Assembly (NCBI GenBank): GCA_030647435.1
Contig: JAUSJX010000029.1
Span: 85,043 to 149,042 of the forward strand
Length of the DNA stretch: 64,000 nucleotides
From: Candidatus Rokuibacteriota bacterium
Lineage (GTDB): Bacteria; Methylomirabilota; Methylomirabilia; Rokubacteriales; CSP1-6
Direction: 5' to 3'
Below are positions 33,911 through 42,469 of the stretch, piece after piece (position 1 is the first letter of the stretch; every line of letters begins with the position of its first letter). Under the pieces are notes generated by a model, which was not told the DNA's origin, searched no databases, and saw nothing but the letters and a program-made list of their open reading frames with translations. The position numbers and the translations under genes are program-made.

Positions 33911-34213
33911 TCAGCCTCCGGGCGTCGGCGCCTTGGCGGCCGGCGCGCCGCAGCTGGGGCAGTGCGTCCACGCCGCCTCGAGCGCGCCCTTGCAGGAGCC
34001 GCACAGCCGTGCTGACACCGGCGCCGGGCCCGCGGAGGCGGCAGGCTGGGGCTTGGGCGCCTGCTCCTCCTCCGACTCCGACGCGACCCCCTTCTTGAAC
34101 TCCCTCATCGATTTGCCGAGCGACTTCACCAGGTTCGGGAGCTTGCTCCCCCCGAACAGCACCAGCACGATGACCAGGATGATCATCATCTCCAGCGCGC
34201 CCATGCCAAACAT
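33911..34213 (-). CDS. tatA: TatA/E-type translocase protein with C-terminal zinc ribbon
   Basis: A 100-aa protein. Residues 1-45 are a standard TatA/E: a membrane helix (MGALEMMIILVIVLVLFGGSKL), an FGGSKLPNLVKSLGKSMREFKKG hinge and amphipathic helix. Residues ~70-90 form a four-Cys ribbon, LCGSCKGALEAAWTHCPSCG, not found in ordinary TatA. It would form the Tat export pore; the ribbon, probably cytoplasmic, could be a regulatory or partner-binding module. No tatC or tatB nearby. A Tat-type signal occurs on the DUF411 protein. Confidence 0.8.
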   Translation of the reverse strand: MFGMGALEMMIILVIVLVLFGGSKLPNLVKSLGKSMREFKKGVASESEEEQAPKPQPAASAGPAPVSARLCGSCKGALEAAWTHCPSCGAPAAKAPTPGG

Positions 34214-34239
34214 GTCTGATTACCTCCCTTCGCTCAATA

Positions 34240-35055
34240 CTACGGCCGGCGCGCCGAGAACACGAGGGCGCGCAGGGGGAACGTCACGGGGTGATCGCCG
34301 AGCTCGGCCGCGATCGCGGCGGCCACGGCCTGCTTGATCTCGCCGAGCGCCTCTGGACGGCGCTCCATGATCGCACCCAGGATCGGGTTGCCCTCGATCA
34401 GCCCCGTCGCCGCATCCGCGGCGGACGGGCTCGTCCCGGTCTTCTCGAGGCGCATCCACGCGATCTCTCCGAACCCCGCCTGGCCGAGGAGCGCCCGCAC
34501 CGGCTCCGGGTCGTGAAGCGAGAACGGCACCTTGTAGAACGTCGGCGGGTCGGCGGGGAAGAACGTGGCGACCGTCTCGTGGGCGATCCGCGCGACCGGG
34601 TTGTGGACGATCGCATCCCAGACGTTGAACAGGTAGCGGCCCCGCGGCTTGAGCACGCGGAACGCCTCGCGAATGCCGGCCGCCTTGTCCGGGAAGAACA
34701 TGAGCCCGAACTGGCAGACCACGGCATCGAAGGAGCCGACCGGGAACGGGAGCTTCGTGGCGTCCGCCGGCTGCCACTCGACGAGGCCGGGCCCGGCCGG
34801 GAGGTTGGCGCGACCGTGCGCGAGCATCGCCTCGTTGAGGTCGGTGGCCACGAGCGAGCCGTGGCCGCGGATCCGATCGGCCAGGCGCCGCGTCACGATG
34901 CCGGTGCCGCACGCCGTCTCGAGGACTCGCATGCCGGGCGCCACGGGCAGACGGGCTGCGAGGTCGTCGGCGTAGCCATAAAAGAAGATCGGGCCGAGAT
35001 ACCGGTCGTAGTTGCCGGGGATCTCGCCCACGAACGCCGCATTGCGGTCTGCCAT
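34240..35055 (-). CDS. Class I SAM-dependent methyltransferase
   Basis: A 271-aa methyltransferase. SAM motif I is APGMRVLETACGTGIVTRRLADRI; motif II GSLVATDLNEAMLAHGRANLP; motif III SFDAVVCQFGLMFFPDKAAGIREAFRVLKPRGRYLF. The ubiE/COQ5-like pattern (methyltransf_11) suggests small-molecule C- or O-methylation. ATG at 35055; its frame upstream merges with an unrelated overlapping frame of the cupin region. The cupin gene ends 11 nt before it, suggesting coexpression. Substrate unknown. Confidence 0.85.
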   Translation of the reverse strand: MADRNAAFVGEIPGNYDRYLGPIFFYGYADDLAARLPVAPGMRVLETACGTGIVTRRLADRIRGHGSLVATDLNEAMLAHGRANLPAGPGLVEWQPADATKLPFPVGSFDAVVCQFGLMFFPDKAAGIREAFRVLKPRGRYLFNVWDAIVHNPVARIAHETVATFFPADPPTFYKVPFSLHDPEPVRALLGQAGFGEIAWMRLEKTGTSPSAADAATGLIEGNPILGAIMERRPEALGEIKQAVAAAIAAELGDHPVTFPLRALVFSARRP

Positions 35056-35066
35056 GGTTCCGCCCG

Positions 35067-35537
35067 TCACGCGCGCCATTCGCGCGGGCCGTCGTCGGCG
35101 TAGCCGCACTGCTCGCACGGGCTGTAGTAGTGCGCCGCGGGCGGCATGGCGACGGCCAGGCGCAGCGACAATCCCTCGCCGACGTTCCGGATGTGGTGGA
35201 CGGTGCCGCGCGGCACCCACACGATGTCGTCCTTGGCCGCCTGGATGACGGTACCGCCGGTCAGCTCCCACTCGAGGCGCCCCTCGAGCACGACCCACCA
35301 CTCGTCGAACTCCCGGTGCCAGTGCGGGCGGTTGCCGCCCCCGGGCGCGCTCGCGATCAGCGTCACGAGCTGGCGCTCGTCGGCGATCAGCCGCTTCACC
35401 CACGGCGCGGGTCCCATCGTGGCGGCCACGTCCGCGACGCGCGTGTGCAGGACATTGGGCCACGTCGCGCCGGCCGCGGGCGGGCTCGGGCCGTCCGCCA
35501 GCCTGCCGATGACGATGCTGACCGGCGCCTCCGCCAT
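35067..35537 (-). CDS. Cupin-domain protein (3-hydroxyanthranilate-dioxygenase-like)
   Basis: A 156-aa cupin. Metal motif 1 is GNRPHWHREFDEWWVVLEGRLEWEL with two His and a Glu; motif 2 is WVPRGTVHHIRNVGEG. A C-terminal CEQC motif in PCEQCGYADDGP resembles the C-x-x-C rubredoxin-like metal site of bacterial 3-hydroxyanthranilate dioxygenases. The start is ATG 35537 with GGAG 5 nt upstream, in preference to longer frames. Ring-cleavage is possible but unproved. Confidence 0.78.
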   Translation of the reverse strand: MAEAPVSIVIGRLADGPSPPAAGATWPNVLHTRVADVAATMGPAPWVKRLIADERQLVTLIASAPGGGNRPHWHREFDEWWVVLEGRLEWELTGGTVIQAAKDDIVWVPRGTVHHIRNVGEGLSLRLAVAMPPAAHYYSPCEQCGYADDGPREWRA

Positions 35538-35624
35538 GGGGACTCCGTCCTCTCGATGGGTTGGGGTCATCACTCCAAGTGAAGCCCGGTACTCTAGCAC
35601 GAAAGACGGGGCGGGGAGATCGGG

Positions 35625-36389
35625 TCAGATGCCTCCGGTCACGTCGATGGTGACGCCGGTGACGAAATCCGCGTCGCTCGAGGCGAGGAAGCAGATCACC
35701 CGCGCCTGGTCCCGGGCCTCGGCCATGCGGCGCAGCGGCGTGCGCGCGATCTCCCGCGCCTGCTCCTCCGGCGTCCGCTTCTCCCAGAGCGGCCGGATGC
35801 GCTCGGTCAGCGTCATGCTGGGGGCGATCGCGTTGACCGTGATGCCGAAGGGCCCCAGCTCGTGCGCCAGCTTCGTCGTGAAGGCGATGATGCCGCCCTT
35901 GGCGGCCGCGTACGCGCTGCTGCTGCTCGGGCTGATGCCGCGGCCGGCGATGGACGCGATGTTCACGATCTTGCCGCTCCGCTGCCGCTTCATGACCGGC
36001 ACTACCGTGCGGCAGCCGAGAAACGTGCCCTCGAGGTTGAACGCGATGAGGCGCTGCCAGTCGTCGAGCGTGAGCTCGTCCACCGTGGCGGCGGGCCGGG
36101 GGATGATGGTACTCCCGCCGACCGCGTTGAGGAGGATGTCGATGCGTCCGAGCTCGCGGACCGTCTGCTCGACCACGGCTTCGACTTGCTTGGGGTCGAG
36201 CGCGTCGGCCCTGCGGGCGTGAGCGCGCCCTCCCGCGGCATTGATCGCGGCCACCGCCGCGTCGAGCCTGCCCTCGTCGGTGTCCACGGCAACGACGGTG
36301 CCGCCCTCGGCGCCGATGATCCCGGCCGTGGCCCGGCCGATCCCGGCCGCCGCCGCCGTGATGAGTGCCACCTTCCCGTCGAAGCGCAT
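35625..36389 (-). CDS. Short-chain dehydrogenase/reductase
   Basis: A 254-aa SDR. The cofactor motif is T-A-A-A-A-G-I-G-R (VALITAAAAGIGRATAGIIG), the structural motif N-A-V-G, catalytic Ser in NIASIAGRG and the YxxxK pair in AYAAAKGGI; GVTIDVTGGI ends the protein as expected. D-T-D after the beta-2 strand (VAVDTDEG) indicates NAD preference. It sits between a luciferase-like gene (14 nt upstream) and the cupin gene. Confidence 0.92.
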   Translation of the reverse strand: MRFDGKVALITAAAAGIGRATAGIIGAEGGTVVAVDTDEGRLDAAVAAINAAGGRAHARRADALDPKQVEAVVEQTVRELGRIDILLNAVGGSTIIPRPAATVDELTLDDWQRLIAFNLEGTFLGCRTVVPVMKRQRSGKIVNIASIAGRGISPSSSSAYAAAKGGIIAFTTKLAHELGPFGITVNAIAPSMTLTERIRPLWEKRTPEEQAREIARTPLRRMAEARDQARVICFLASSDADFVTGVTIDVTGGI

Positions 36390-36403
36390 CGTCGATCTCC
36401 TCC

Positions 36404-37633
36404 TCAGGCCGCGGCCGACGCCGGCCCTTGAGCAAAGGCGATGCTCACCGGAGCATCGGCCTCGAATGGACTCAGGAGGCCGAGCTCCTTACCCATCTCG
36501 CGGACCGCGGGGAGCACTTCCTGCCCCAGCAGGCGTATGCAGGCGGCGGCATCCTCGTTGCTGACGAAGCCGTCACTCGTCCAGAAGCCTAGGATGGACG
36601 GGCGCGTCTCTTCGAGCAATCGGCGGAGCTTCTTGATGACGGTCTTCGGCGTCCCGGCGATGATCTGCTGATCCCGGACCTGGTCCTCGAACTCCGCCCC
36701 GCGGGGGTTCGCGCGGCGACCCACCGCGTATTCGACGAACGCCTTGCGGTACGACGGCGAAAAGTAGCCCGAAGGGCTCGACCACACCGGATGGGCGAGA
36801 CCGGTGAATTCTCCCTGCATCCACATGAACTGCCGCGCATTGGCCATCGCCTTCTCCTCGGTCTCGGCGACATGGCAACGCTGAAGGTAGCCGCGGTTCT
36901 CCGGCCCTGACGTATACCCCGCCTCGGCGGCGACCGAGTCGTACAGCTCCCAGATCTTCTTCGTCGCGTCGATCGCGGTGCTGAGCGCGATGTACGGGTA
37001 GCGCTGGCGCGCCGCCCAGACGATGGTCTCCTTGCTCACCACGCCCGGGATCCACACGCGCGGGTGCGGCTTCTGGAGCGGGACCGCCCACGGGTTCACG
37101 ACCCGGTGCTGGTAATGGGCACCTTCCCAGCGAAACGGCCCCGGCTGCGTCCACGCGCGGACGATCAGCTCGTGCGCCTCCTCGAACCGCTCGCGATTGT
37201 AGGCCGGGTTGACGCCTGCGGCGAGCTGCTCCTGACCGCCGCCACGGACGAAACCCGAGACCAGGCGGCCCCGGGAGATCATGTCGATCATGGCCAGTTC
37301 TTCAGCGAGGCGCACCGGGTTGTCGGCCAGGGGCAGCGGGTTGCCGAGCAGCACCAGCTTCACGCGCTTGGTCATCGCGGCAAGGATAGACGCGAAGACG
37401 TTGCACTTGGCCTGCATGCAGAACGGCGCGTTGTGGTGCTCGTTCAGCATGATGCCGTCGAAGCCCACTTCCTCGGCCAGCCGGTAGTGCTCCAGGTACT
37501 CGTTGTAGAGCCGGCTGCCGGCAACGGGATCGAAGTGCTTGTTCGAGAACATCAGGGCCGTGGCGCCGAACTTCAGCCCCTCGTCGGCCGGATACGCCGA
37601 CATCGGCTGCTCGGTGAAGTACATGAGATGCAT
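36404..37633 (-). CDS. LLM-class flavin-dependent monooxygenase
   Basis: A 409-aa bacterial-luciferase-like protein. FGATALMFSNKHFDP, AEEVGFDGIMLNEHHNAPFCMQAKCNVFASILAAMTKRVKLVLLGNPLPLADNPVRLAEELAMIDMISRGRLVSGFVRG and EAHELIVRAWTQPGPFRWEGAHYQHR are close to the hydrocarbon/nitrilotriacetate monooxygenase-like subgroup. It needs reduced FMN from a partner reductase, absent next door. Start ATG 37633. It heads the SDR, cupin and methyltransferase run. Confidence 0.88.
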   Translation of the reverse strand: MHLMYFTEQPMSAYPADEGLKFGATALMFSNKHFDPVAGSRLYNEYLEHYRLAEEVGFDGIMLNEHHNAPFCMQAKCNVFASILAAMTKRVKLVLLGNPLPLADNPVRLAEELAMIDMISRGRLVSGFVRGGGQEQLAAGVNPAYNRERFEEAHELIVRAWTQPGPFRWEGAHYQHRVVNPWAVPLQKPHPRVWIPGVVSKETIVWAARQRYPYIALSTAIDATKKIWELYDSVAAEAGYTSGPENRGYLQRCHVAETEEKAMANARQFMWMQGEFTGLAHPVWSSPSGYFSPSYRKAFVEYAVGRRANPRGAEFEDQVRDQQIIAGTPKTVIKKLRRLLEETRPSILGFWTSDGFVSNEDAAACIRLLGQEVLPAVREMGKELGLLSPFEADAPVSIAFAQGPASAAA

Positions 37634-37678
37634 GCGGGTCTCCCGGTCAGTATCGGGCCTCAGCGGGCCCGTCCGTCC

Positions 37679-38482
37679 TCACGGCTCGGCGGCGAACTCC
37701 ACGATGAGCCTGGCGAGGGCCTCAGGCTGCTCCATGTCGACGAAATGACCCGACCCGGGGACGACGGCCAGGCGGCTCCGCGGCAGCGCCCGCGCGTACG
37801 CCTCGCCGCACTCCGGCGGCACGATCTTGTCGCCGCGCCCCCAGACGATCAGCGCGGGCGCCTTCACCCCGCCCAAGAGATGCGGCAGCGTCGGGTTGTA
37901 CATATACGGCTTCCATGCGATCCGGAACGTCATCTCCCGGTTCAGGTCCCACTGCTCAAGCCGTTCCGTCGGCGGCTCGGCGCCGAACAGGCGGTCGAAG
38001 ACGCCCTGGTCCTCGAAGCCGGCGCGGACATAGTCGATGTAGCTCACGAGCGCCTGGTCGAGAATCTCGCCGTGGACCGGCTTCACGCCCATCGCGCCGA
38101 CCAGGACGAGCCGCCGGAAGGCCTGGGGGGACATCGTCGCCATCTCGGCGGCAATCCAGCCGCCGAAGCCCAAGCCGACCAGGGACACGTTCGCCACGTT
38201 GATCGTCGCGAGGAGCGACTGGTAGGTGACGGCAACGTCCCGGACGCTGCGCATCCAGCTCGGACGCTCCGACCCATCGTAGCCCGGATGCGACGGGACG
38301 TAGACGGTGAACCGCCGCGCCAAGGCGTCGTAAAAGGGCAGGCGCTCGAGGCTCCCGATGTCGTGGGGCAGCACGAGCAGTGGGTCACCGGCTCCGCCCT
38401 TCCGGAGGCGAAGCGTCGCCCCTGCCACCTGAATATCTTCCGTGGACCAGTCCATGTCGGTCGTGGCGGTCACAGGGCTCAC
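37679..38482 (-). CDS. Alpha/beta-hydrolase-fold protein lacking the nucleophile Ser
   Basis: A 267-aa alpha/beta-hydrolase of the MhpC/haloalkane type, from GTG 38482 (overlapping the LVIVD gene stop, GTGA); ATG at 38455 is an alternative. The nucleophile elbow reads LVGLGFGGWIA: residue Gly105 stands where Ser is expected (G-L-G-F-G). The acid (VWGRGDKIVPP) and His (VPGSGHFVDMEQP) are present. It cannot be a normal serine hydrolase; it may bind a ligand or use water-mediated chemistry. In a multi-gene operon with LVIVD and PqqC-like genes. Confidence 0.82.
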   Translation of the reverse strand: MSPVTATTDMDWSTEDIQVAGATLRLRKGGAGDPLLVLPHDIGSLERLPFYDALARRFTVYVPSHPGYDGSERPSWMRSVRDVAVTYQSLLATINVANVSLVGLGFGGWIAAEMATMSPQAFRRLVLVGAMGVKPVHGEILDQALVSYIDYVRAGFEDQGVFDRLFGAEPPTERLEQWDLNREMTFRIAWKPYMYNPTLPHLLGGVKAPALIVWGRGDKIVPPECGEAYARALPRSRLAVVPGSGHFVDMEQPEALARLIVEFAAEP

Positions 38483-39603
38483 GCGCGTTCCAGGATGTGG
38501 AGCCCGCGGCCGCGGTCGATCAGGTAGAGGAGCCCGCGGTCGTCCACCTCCACGTCATTGCTGGACACGCGGGAGTGTCCCTCCGGCGGCTCGGGGAGGA
38601 AGTGCGCGGCTTCGCGCGGCGCGTGCGGGTCGGCGATGTCCACGATGCGGAGACCGTGGGCGAACCAGGCGACCGGGATCTCCGTCCCCGTCACGCGCTC
38701 GCACGGCTGATGGCAGCCGGTGAACTCGGGCTGCGCGAGCCCCGCCAAACCGTCGAGCTGAAAGCTCGCGAAGGGCATCGGCCGGCGCTCGACGGTGATG
38801 TCCACCAGCCACAGGAAGGACGGCGGACCGGGCTCGAGCTTCGCCACGTCCTCGTCGGCCGCGATCATGATCCGGCGGCCCCGCAGCGGAAACGGCAGCG
38901 GCAGCGCCGTGTGCGTCGGGGTGATGAACGGCGGGCTCCAGTCGAGCCCAGAGACGAACGTCGGCTTGGACATGTCCTCGATGTCGAGGATGACGAAGCC
39001 GCCGTGCCAGTAGCTGACGTAGAGCCGGTTGCCGAGGCGGATCGGATGGTGGCAGCGGTGCTGGCGCCCGGCCCACGACGGCGTCTCACCGCCCGCGGTC
39101 CACTGCCCCGGCATCCACCAGCGCCCGATTTCAAGCGGCCGGGCCGGGTCGGCCAGGTCGAGGATCATCACGATGTTGCCGACGTAGCCGTCCATCTCGG
39201 GGGAGATGTAGGCGTAGCGCCCGTCGAAGGTGAAGCGGTGGACCCCTGCGCCGCCGCACTGCCAGAAGGTGATCTCGCGCGGCCGGCTCGGATTCGACAC
39301 GTCGTAGATGCCGAGCCCGCCGACGGTTCCAGGCGGCGGCTGGTGCGCGGGCTGACGTTCCCGGTTCACGAGCATGAGGCCGTTGGCCGCGCGGACCTTG
39401 TGGGAATGCGTGCCGGCCGGGACCTCGAGCGTGGCAAGCTGCCTGGGCGCGGCGGGATCGCTCACGTCCACCACGCTTGTGCCGTGGGGCGCTTTCATGT
39501 GGGCGATGTAGGCGACGTTCCGGTCGACGACCACCTGCCCGCCCCCCGGGCAGTCGAAGTAGCCGACCTGCTGGAGGCCCTGCGCGCTCGCGGGAGGCTT
39601 CAC
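38479..39603 (-). CDS. LVIVD-repeat beta-propeller protein
   Basis: A 374-aa protein with about five repeats of the LVIVD/selenium-binding-like type, each of the form I-x-D-V-S-x-P-x-x-P (VVDVSDPAAPRQLATLEV, IYDVSNPSRPREIT, ILDLADPARPLEIGRW, IVDIADPHAPREAAHF). A propeller fold is expected. The GTG at 39603 overlaps the upstream stop (GTGA). It lacks an obvious signal peptide. Context: a heme-oxygenase-like enzyme and amidohydrolase upstream. Its biochemical role is unknown. Confidence 0.82.
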   Translation of the reverse strand: MKPPASAQGLQQVGYFDCPGGGQVVVDRNVAYIAHMKAPHGTSVVDVSDPAAPRQLATLEVPAGTHSHKVRAANGLMLVNRERQPAHQPPPGTVGGLGIYDVSNPSRPREITFWQCGGAGVHRFTFDGRYAYISPEMDGYVGNIVMILDLADPARPLEIGRWWMPGQWTAGGETPSWAGRQHRCHHPIRLGNRLYVSYWHGGFVILDIEDMSKPTFVSGLDWSPPFITPTHTALPLPFPLRGRRIMIAADEDVAKLEPGPPSFLWLVDITVERRPMPFASFQLDGLAGLAQPEFTGCHQPCERVTGTEIPVAWFAHGLRIVDIADPHAPREAAHFLPEPPEGHSRVSSNDVEVDDRGLLYLIDRGRGLHILERA

Positions 39604-40328
39604 GCGCGGGGGCGGACGAATGCTTCGAGCAACCCGTCGGCGCAGATGCGGCGCGCCGTGATCGCGCGCCGCATGCCGAGGAGACCCCGCGCCTGGTCCG
39701 CGTCCGTGACGGCCAGCTTCTCGAGGATGCGTACGGCGCGGTCGGCGTGGTCGCCCTCCACCTCCATGTGGACGTAGTAGAAATCCAGCGTGGATGCGGG
39801 GACGCCGTAGTGCTTCTCCATCGCGTGGGCCATCCGCTGCATGTGGATCGGGTTGATCGACTCGGTGGCGATGTTCCCGCCGCAGAGCGCCTCGATCGTC
39901 GAGGAGCGCTGCAGGAGGAACAGCTCGTCCTTTTCGATGATCGTCGTCGGCAGGTACTCTGTGTTGAAGATCTCCTCCCGCGTGAGGCCAAGGGCCTCGC
40001 ACAGCCTGACGAAGAGGAAGGCGTGCGCGGTCCGCTTGCCGCCGACGGTGTCCTCGCCGCCCTCCTCGACGACCAGCGGGATCAGCTGCCGCTGGCGCTC
40101 GAGGTCTTCCCACGTGGGCGTGTAGCCGCCGACGGAGATGATCTTCCAGGCTGCGTGCCGGAGCGTGTCGAGGAAGAAGCAGCCCTGCTGGCGGATCACG
40201 CTCTGGAGCTGGGCCCGGCTCAACTCGCCGTCGTAGATCATCCGGAAGAGCGGATGGTGCAGCCACGGGTGCGTCTCCTGCGCCTCCTTCAGGAGGGTCC
40301 TGGCGAACTCGGCCGGCGGCAGTGCCAT
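39600..40328 (-). CDS. Heme-oxygenase-like (PqqC/TenA-type) iron enzyme
   Basis: A 242-aa all-helical protein of the PqqC/CADD family, now often grouped with heme-oxygenase-like diiron oxidases. SVIRQQGCFFLDTLRHAAWKIIS, VVEEGGEDTVGGKRTAHAFLFVRLCEALG, and FYYVHMEVEGDHADRAVRI carry Glu and His residues in the spacing of a metal site (E...H..., then E...D-H). No cysteine pair. The reaction is unknown. GTGA overlap with the LVIVD gene shows translational coupling, and the amidohydrolase gene precedes it by 11 nt. Confidence 0.75.
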   Translation of the reverse strand: MALPPAEFARTLLKEAQETHPWLHHPLFRMIYDGELSRAQLQSVIRQQGCFFLDTLRHAAWKIISVGGYTPTWEDLERQRQLIPLVVEEGGEDTVGGKRTAHAFLFVRLCEALGLTREEIFNTEYLPTTIIEKDELFLLQRSSTIEALCGGNIATESINPIHMQRMAHAMEKHYGVPASTLDFYYVHMEVEGDHADRAVRILEKLAVTDADQARGLLGMRRAITARRICADGLLEAFVRPRA

Positions 40329-40339
40329 GGGGCGCCTTC

Positions 40340-41488
40340 CTAGCGCAGGTTGTAGAGCTTAATGACGTTCTCGGAGGTGATCTTGCGGCGCACGCCCTCG
40401 GACAGCATGCCGAGGTTTTTCTCGATCGTCCGCCGGGACTCGGGCCAGATGCAGTCGGGGTGCGGGTAGTCGGCGCCCCAGATGATGTTGTCCACGCCCA
40501 CGAGCGGGATGATCGGCTCCATGTACTTGTCTTGCTGATAGGTCGTAAAGCCCTGGCGCCGGAAGTAGTCACTGGGCTTCATGGAGAAGCCGAGGGCGCG
40601 CCCGCGGTCCTCGTACTCCGTATCGAGCCGGTCGAACACGTACGGCAGCCACGTCACCCCCGACTCACCGAGGACGAACTTGAAGTCGGGATACTTCTCG
40701 CAGGCGCCCGAGGCGATCAGCGACACGAACACTTCCATCGTGTCGAGCTGGAAGAGTGCCGACCGCACGAGTCGCCACTGGAGCGTGTACTCCTTCTCCA
40801 TCTCCGGGGTGTCGGGAGTGCGGAGGCCCTTGAAGCCGGTCGAGTGGAACGAGATCGGGAAGCGGCACTCGGCCGCGGCTTCCCACAAGGGATACCAGTC
40901 ATGGTGGTAGAGCGGCAGGCTCATGCGCTTGAAGGCGAGATCCCCGCCCTTGAGCCCCATCGCGGCGCAGCGGCGCACTTCCTCGGCCGCGACGCGCGGG
41001 TCGTTGTTGGGGATGATGGCCAGCGGGAAGATCCGGGTCGGGTCGGCGCGCTTGGCGAAGTCCACGGCCCAGTCGTTGTAGATCCGGTTCGCCCAGGCGC
41101 GCTGGTCACCGTTAGCGATCATTTCGTTGATCATCAGGCAGCCGTAGACGATCTCCGCGTCGAGCCCATCCCTGTCGAGGTCGGCCAGCCGCAGCTCGGG
41201 CGTGGTCGGCCTCGGCTGGGCGCCGCGCCGGTTGTCCCACTCGAACCCAATGGCCTTCATCTCATCGATGTGGCCGAACATGCCCTTCTGGTACTTCAGG
41301 AACCCGGGCCCGACCCCGTTCCACATCCCCTTGTCCTGCGCCTCCACGAACCAGTGCAGGCCGTCCTCCAGCTCTTCCACGCGAGGAACCTGGAGCTTCC
41401 ACTTGGACGGCGCCTGCGAGGACCACAGGTCAGGAGGGCAGTAGGTCAGGTCGATATGGTTGTCGCCCGAAATGAGTCGCTCTGGCAT
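40340..41488 (-). CDS. Amidohydrolase-2 family metal-dependent hydrolase
   Basis: A 382-aa TIM-barrel hydrolase paralogous to 30060-31202. The first metal motif is ISGDNHIDLTYCPP; ISFHSTGFKG gives a barrel His; FKFVLGESGVTWLPYVFDRLDTEYEDRG the later barrel strand; VDNIIWGADYPHPDCIWPES the terminal Asp motif. Start ATG 41488. Such paralogues in one window point to a repeated catabolic theme. The substrate is unassigned. Confidence 0.88.
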   Translation of the reverse strand: MPERLISGDNHIDLTYCPPDLWSSQAPSKWKLQVPRVEELEDGLHWFVEAQDKGMWNGVGPGFLKYQKGMFGHIDEMKAIGFEWDNRRGAQPRPTTPELRLADLDRDGLDAEIVYGCLMINEMIANGDQRAWANRIYNDWAVDFAKRADPTRIFPLAIIPNNDPRVAAEEVRRCAAMGLKGGDLAFKRMSLPLYHHDWYPLWEAAAECRFPISFHSTGFKGLRTPDTPEMEKEYTLQWRLVRSALFQLDTMEVFVSLIASGACEKYPDFKFVLGESGVTWLPYVFDRLDTEYEDRGRALGFSMKPSDYFRRQGFTTYQQDKYMEPIIPLVGVDNIIWGADYPHPDCIWPESRRTIEKNLGMLSEGVRRKITSENVIKLYNLR

Positions 41489-41521
41489 CCCGCCCTCCTT
41501 GGCTGTGTGGTAGGCAGGAGC

Positions 41522-42460
41522 CTACCCCGTGAGCCCCGCCCGTTCAAGCGCTTCGCGGAGGCGCTCCTCCTCGACGCGCACCTGGACGCCGGCGCGCTCC
41601 TCCTGGAGCGTCATGGTGATGCGCGAGTCCCGCTCGCCCCAGCCGCGGTTCAGCGCTTCCGTCATCTCGGCGAGCGTCAGGTTCGCCAGGCGCATCGGGA
41701 CGCCCTGCTCGCGGCCGAGTTCGGTGGCGAGGAAGACGTCCTTGTGCGCCAAGCGGAGGGCGAAGTTGGGCGGATCGTACTTGCCGCGGAAGAACTGGTG
41801 CGGCGTCCGGTCAAAGGTCCGCTGGCGCCCGGTCGCGCCCTGGCGCACCGCCTCCCAAAGCGCGAGCGGCTCGACGCCGGCCTTCACACCGAGCGTGAAG
41901 ACCTCCGCCAGAGCGGTCTGGACGGCGTACCCGGCGCAGTTGTGGACGAGCTTGGTGACGGAGCCCGCGCCTATGGGACCAACGTACATCGGCTGGTCGC
42001 CGATGGCGTCGAGCACCGGCTTGTACTTTTTGAACACGGCCTCGTCGCCGCCGACCCAGAGCGCGAGCTTGCGGGTGCGCGCTCCGCTCGGCCCTCCGCT
42101 CACGGGCGCGTCGAGCAGATGCACGGCCTTCTCGGCGAAGACGGCGTGCACGCGCCGAACCATCTTGGGGGAGTTCGTGGTCAGGTCGAAGTAGACCTTA
42201 CCCGCGGCCATCCCGCTGAGCAGGCCGTCTTTCCCGAGCGCAACCGACTCCATCTCGGGCGGGCCGGGCAGCGAGGTCATCACCACTTCGACGGCCTCGG
42301 CGAGCTTGCGCGGCGTATCGGCCCACACCGCGCCCGCCTTAAGGTGGGGCGCCGCCGCCTCGCGCTTGATGTCGTGGACAACCAGCTCGTGGCCGGCCTT
42401 GATCAGATTCGACGCCATGCTGGTGCCCATGATGCCCAGCCCGATGAACCCGACTTTCAT
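41522..42460 (-). CDS. 3-hydroxyisobutyrate/tartronate-semialdehyde-type dehydrogenase
   Basis: A 312-aa beta-hydroxyacid dehydrogenase (NAD_binding_2). The N-terminal Rossmann motif MKVGFIGLGIMGTSMASNL is canonical. DAPVSGGPSGARTRKLALWVGG is the substrate-binding signature, and the catalytic Lys lies in KLVHNCAG. It oxidises or reduces a 3-hydroxy acid/semialdehyde pair such as 3-hydroxyisobutyrate or 2-hydroxy-3-oxopropionate. The CMD-family gene is 9 nt upstream, in one operon with the amidohydrolase. Confidence 0.9.
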   Translation of the reverse strand: MKVGFIGLGIMGTSMASNLIKAGHELVVHDIKREAAAPHLKAGAVWADTPRKLAEAVEVVMTSLPGPPEMESVALGKDGLLSGMAAGKVYFDLTTNSPKMVRRVHAVFAEKAVHLLDAPVSGGPSGARTRKLALWVGGDEAVFKKYKPVLDAIGDQPMYVGPIGAGSVTKLVHNCAGYAVQTALAEVFTLGVKAGVEPLALWEAVRQGATGRQRTFDRTPHQFFRGKYDPPNFALRLAHKDVFLATELGREQGVPMRLANLTLAEMTEALNRGWGERDSRITMTLQEERAGVQVRVEEERLREALERAGLTG

Positions 42461-42469
42461 CGCGATCTC

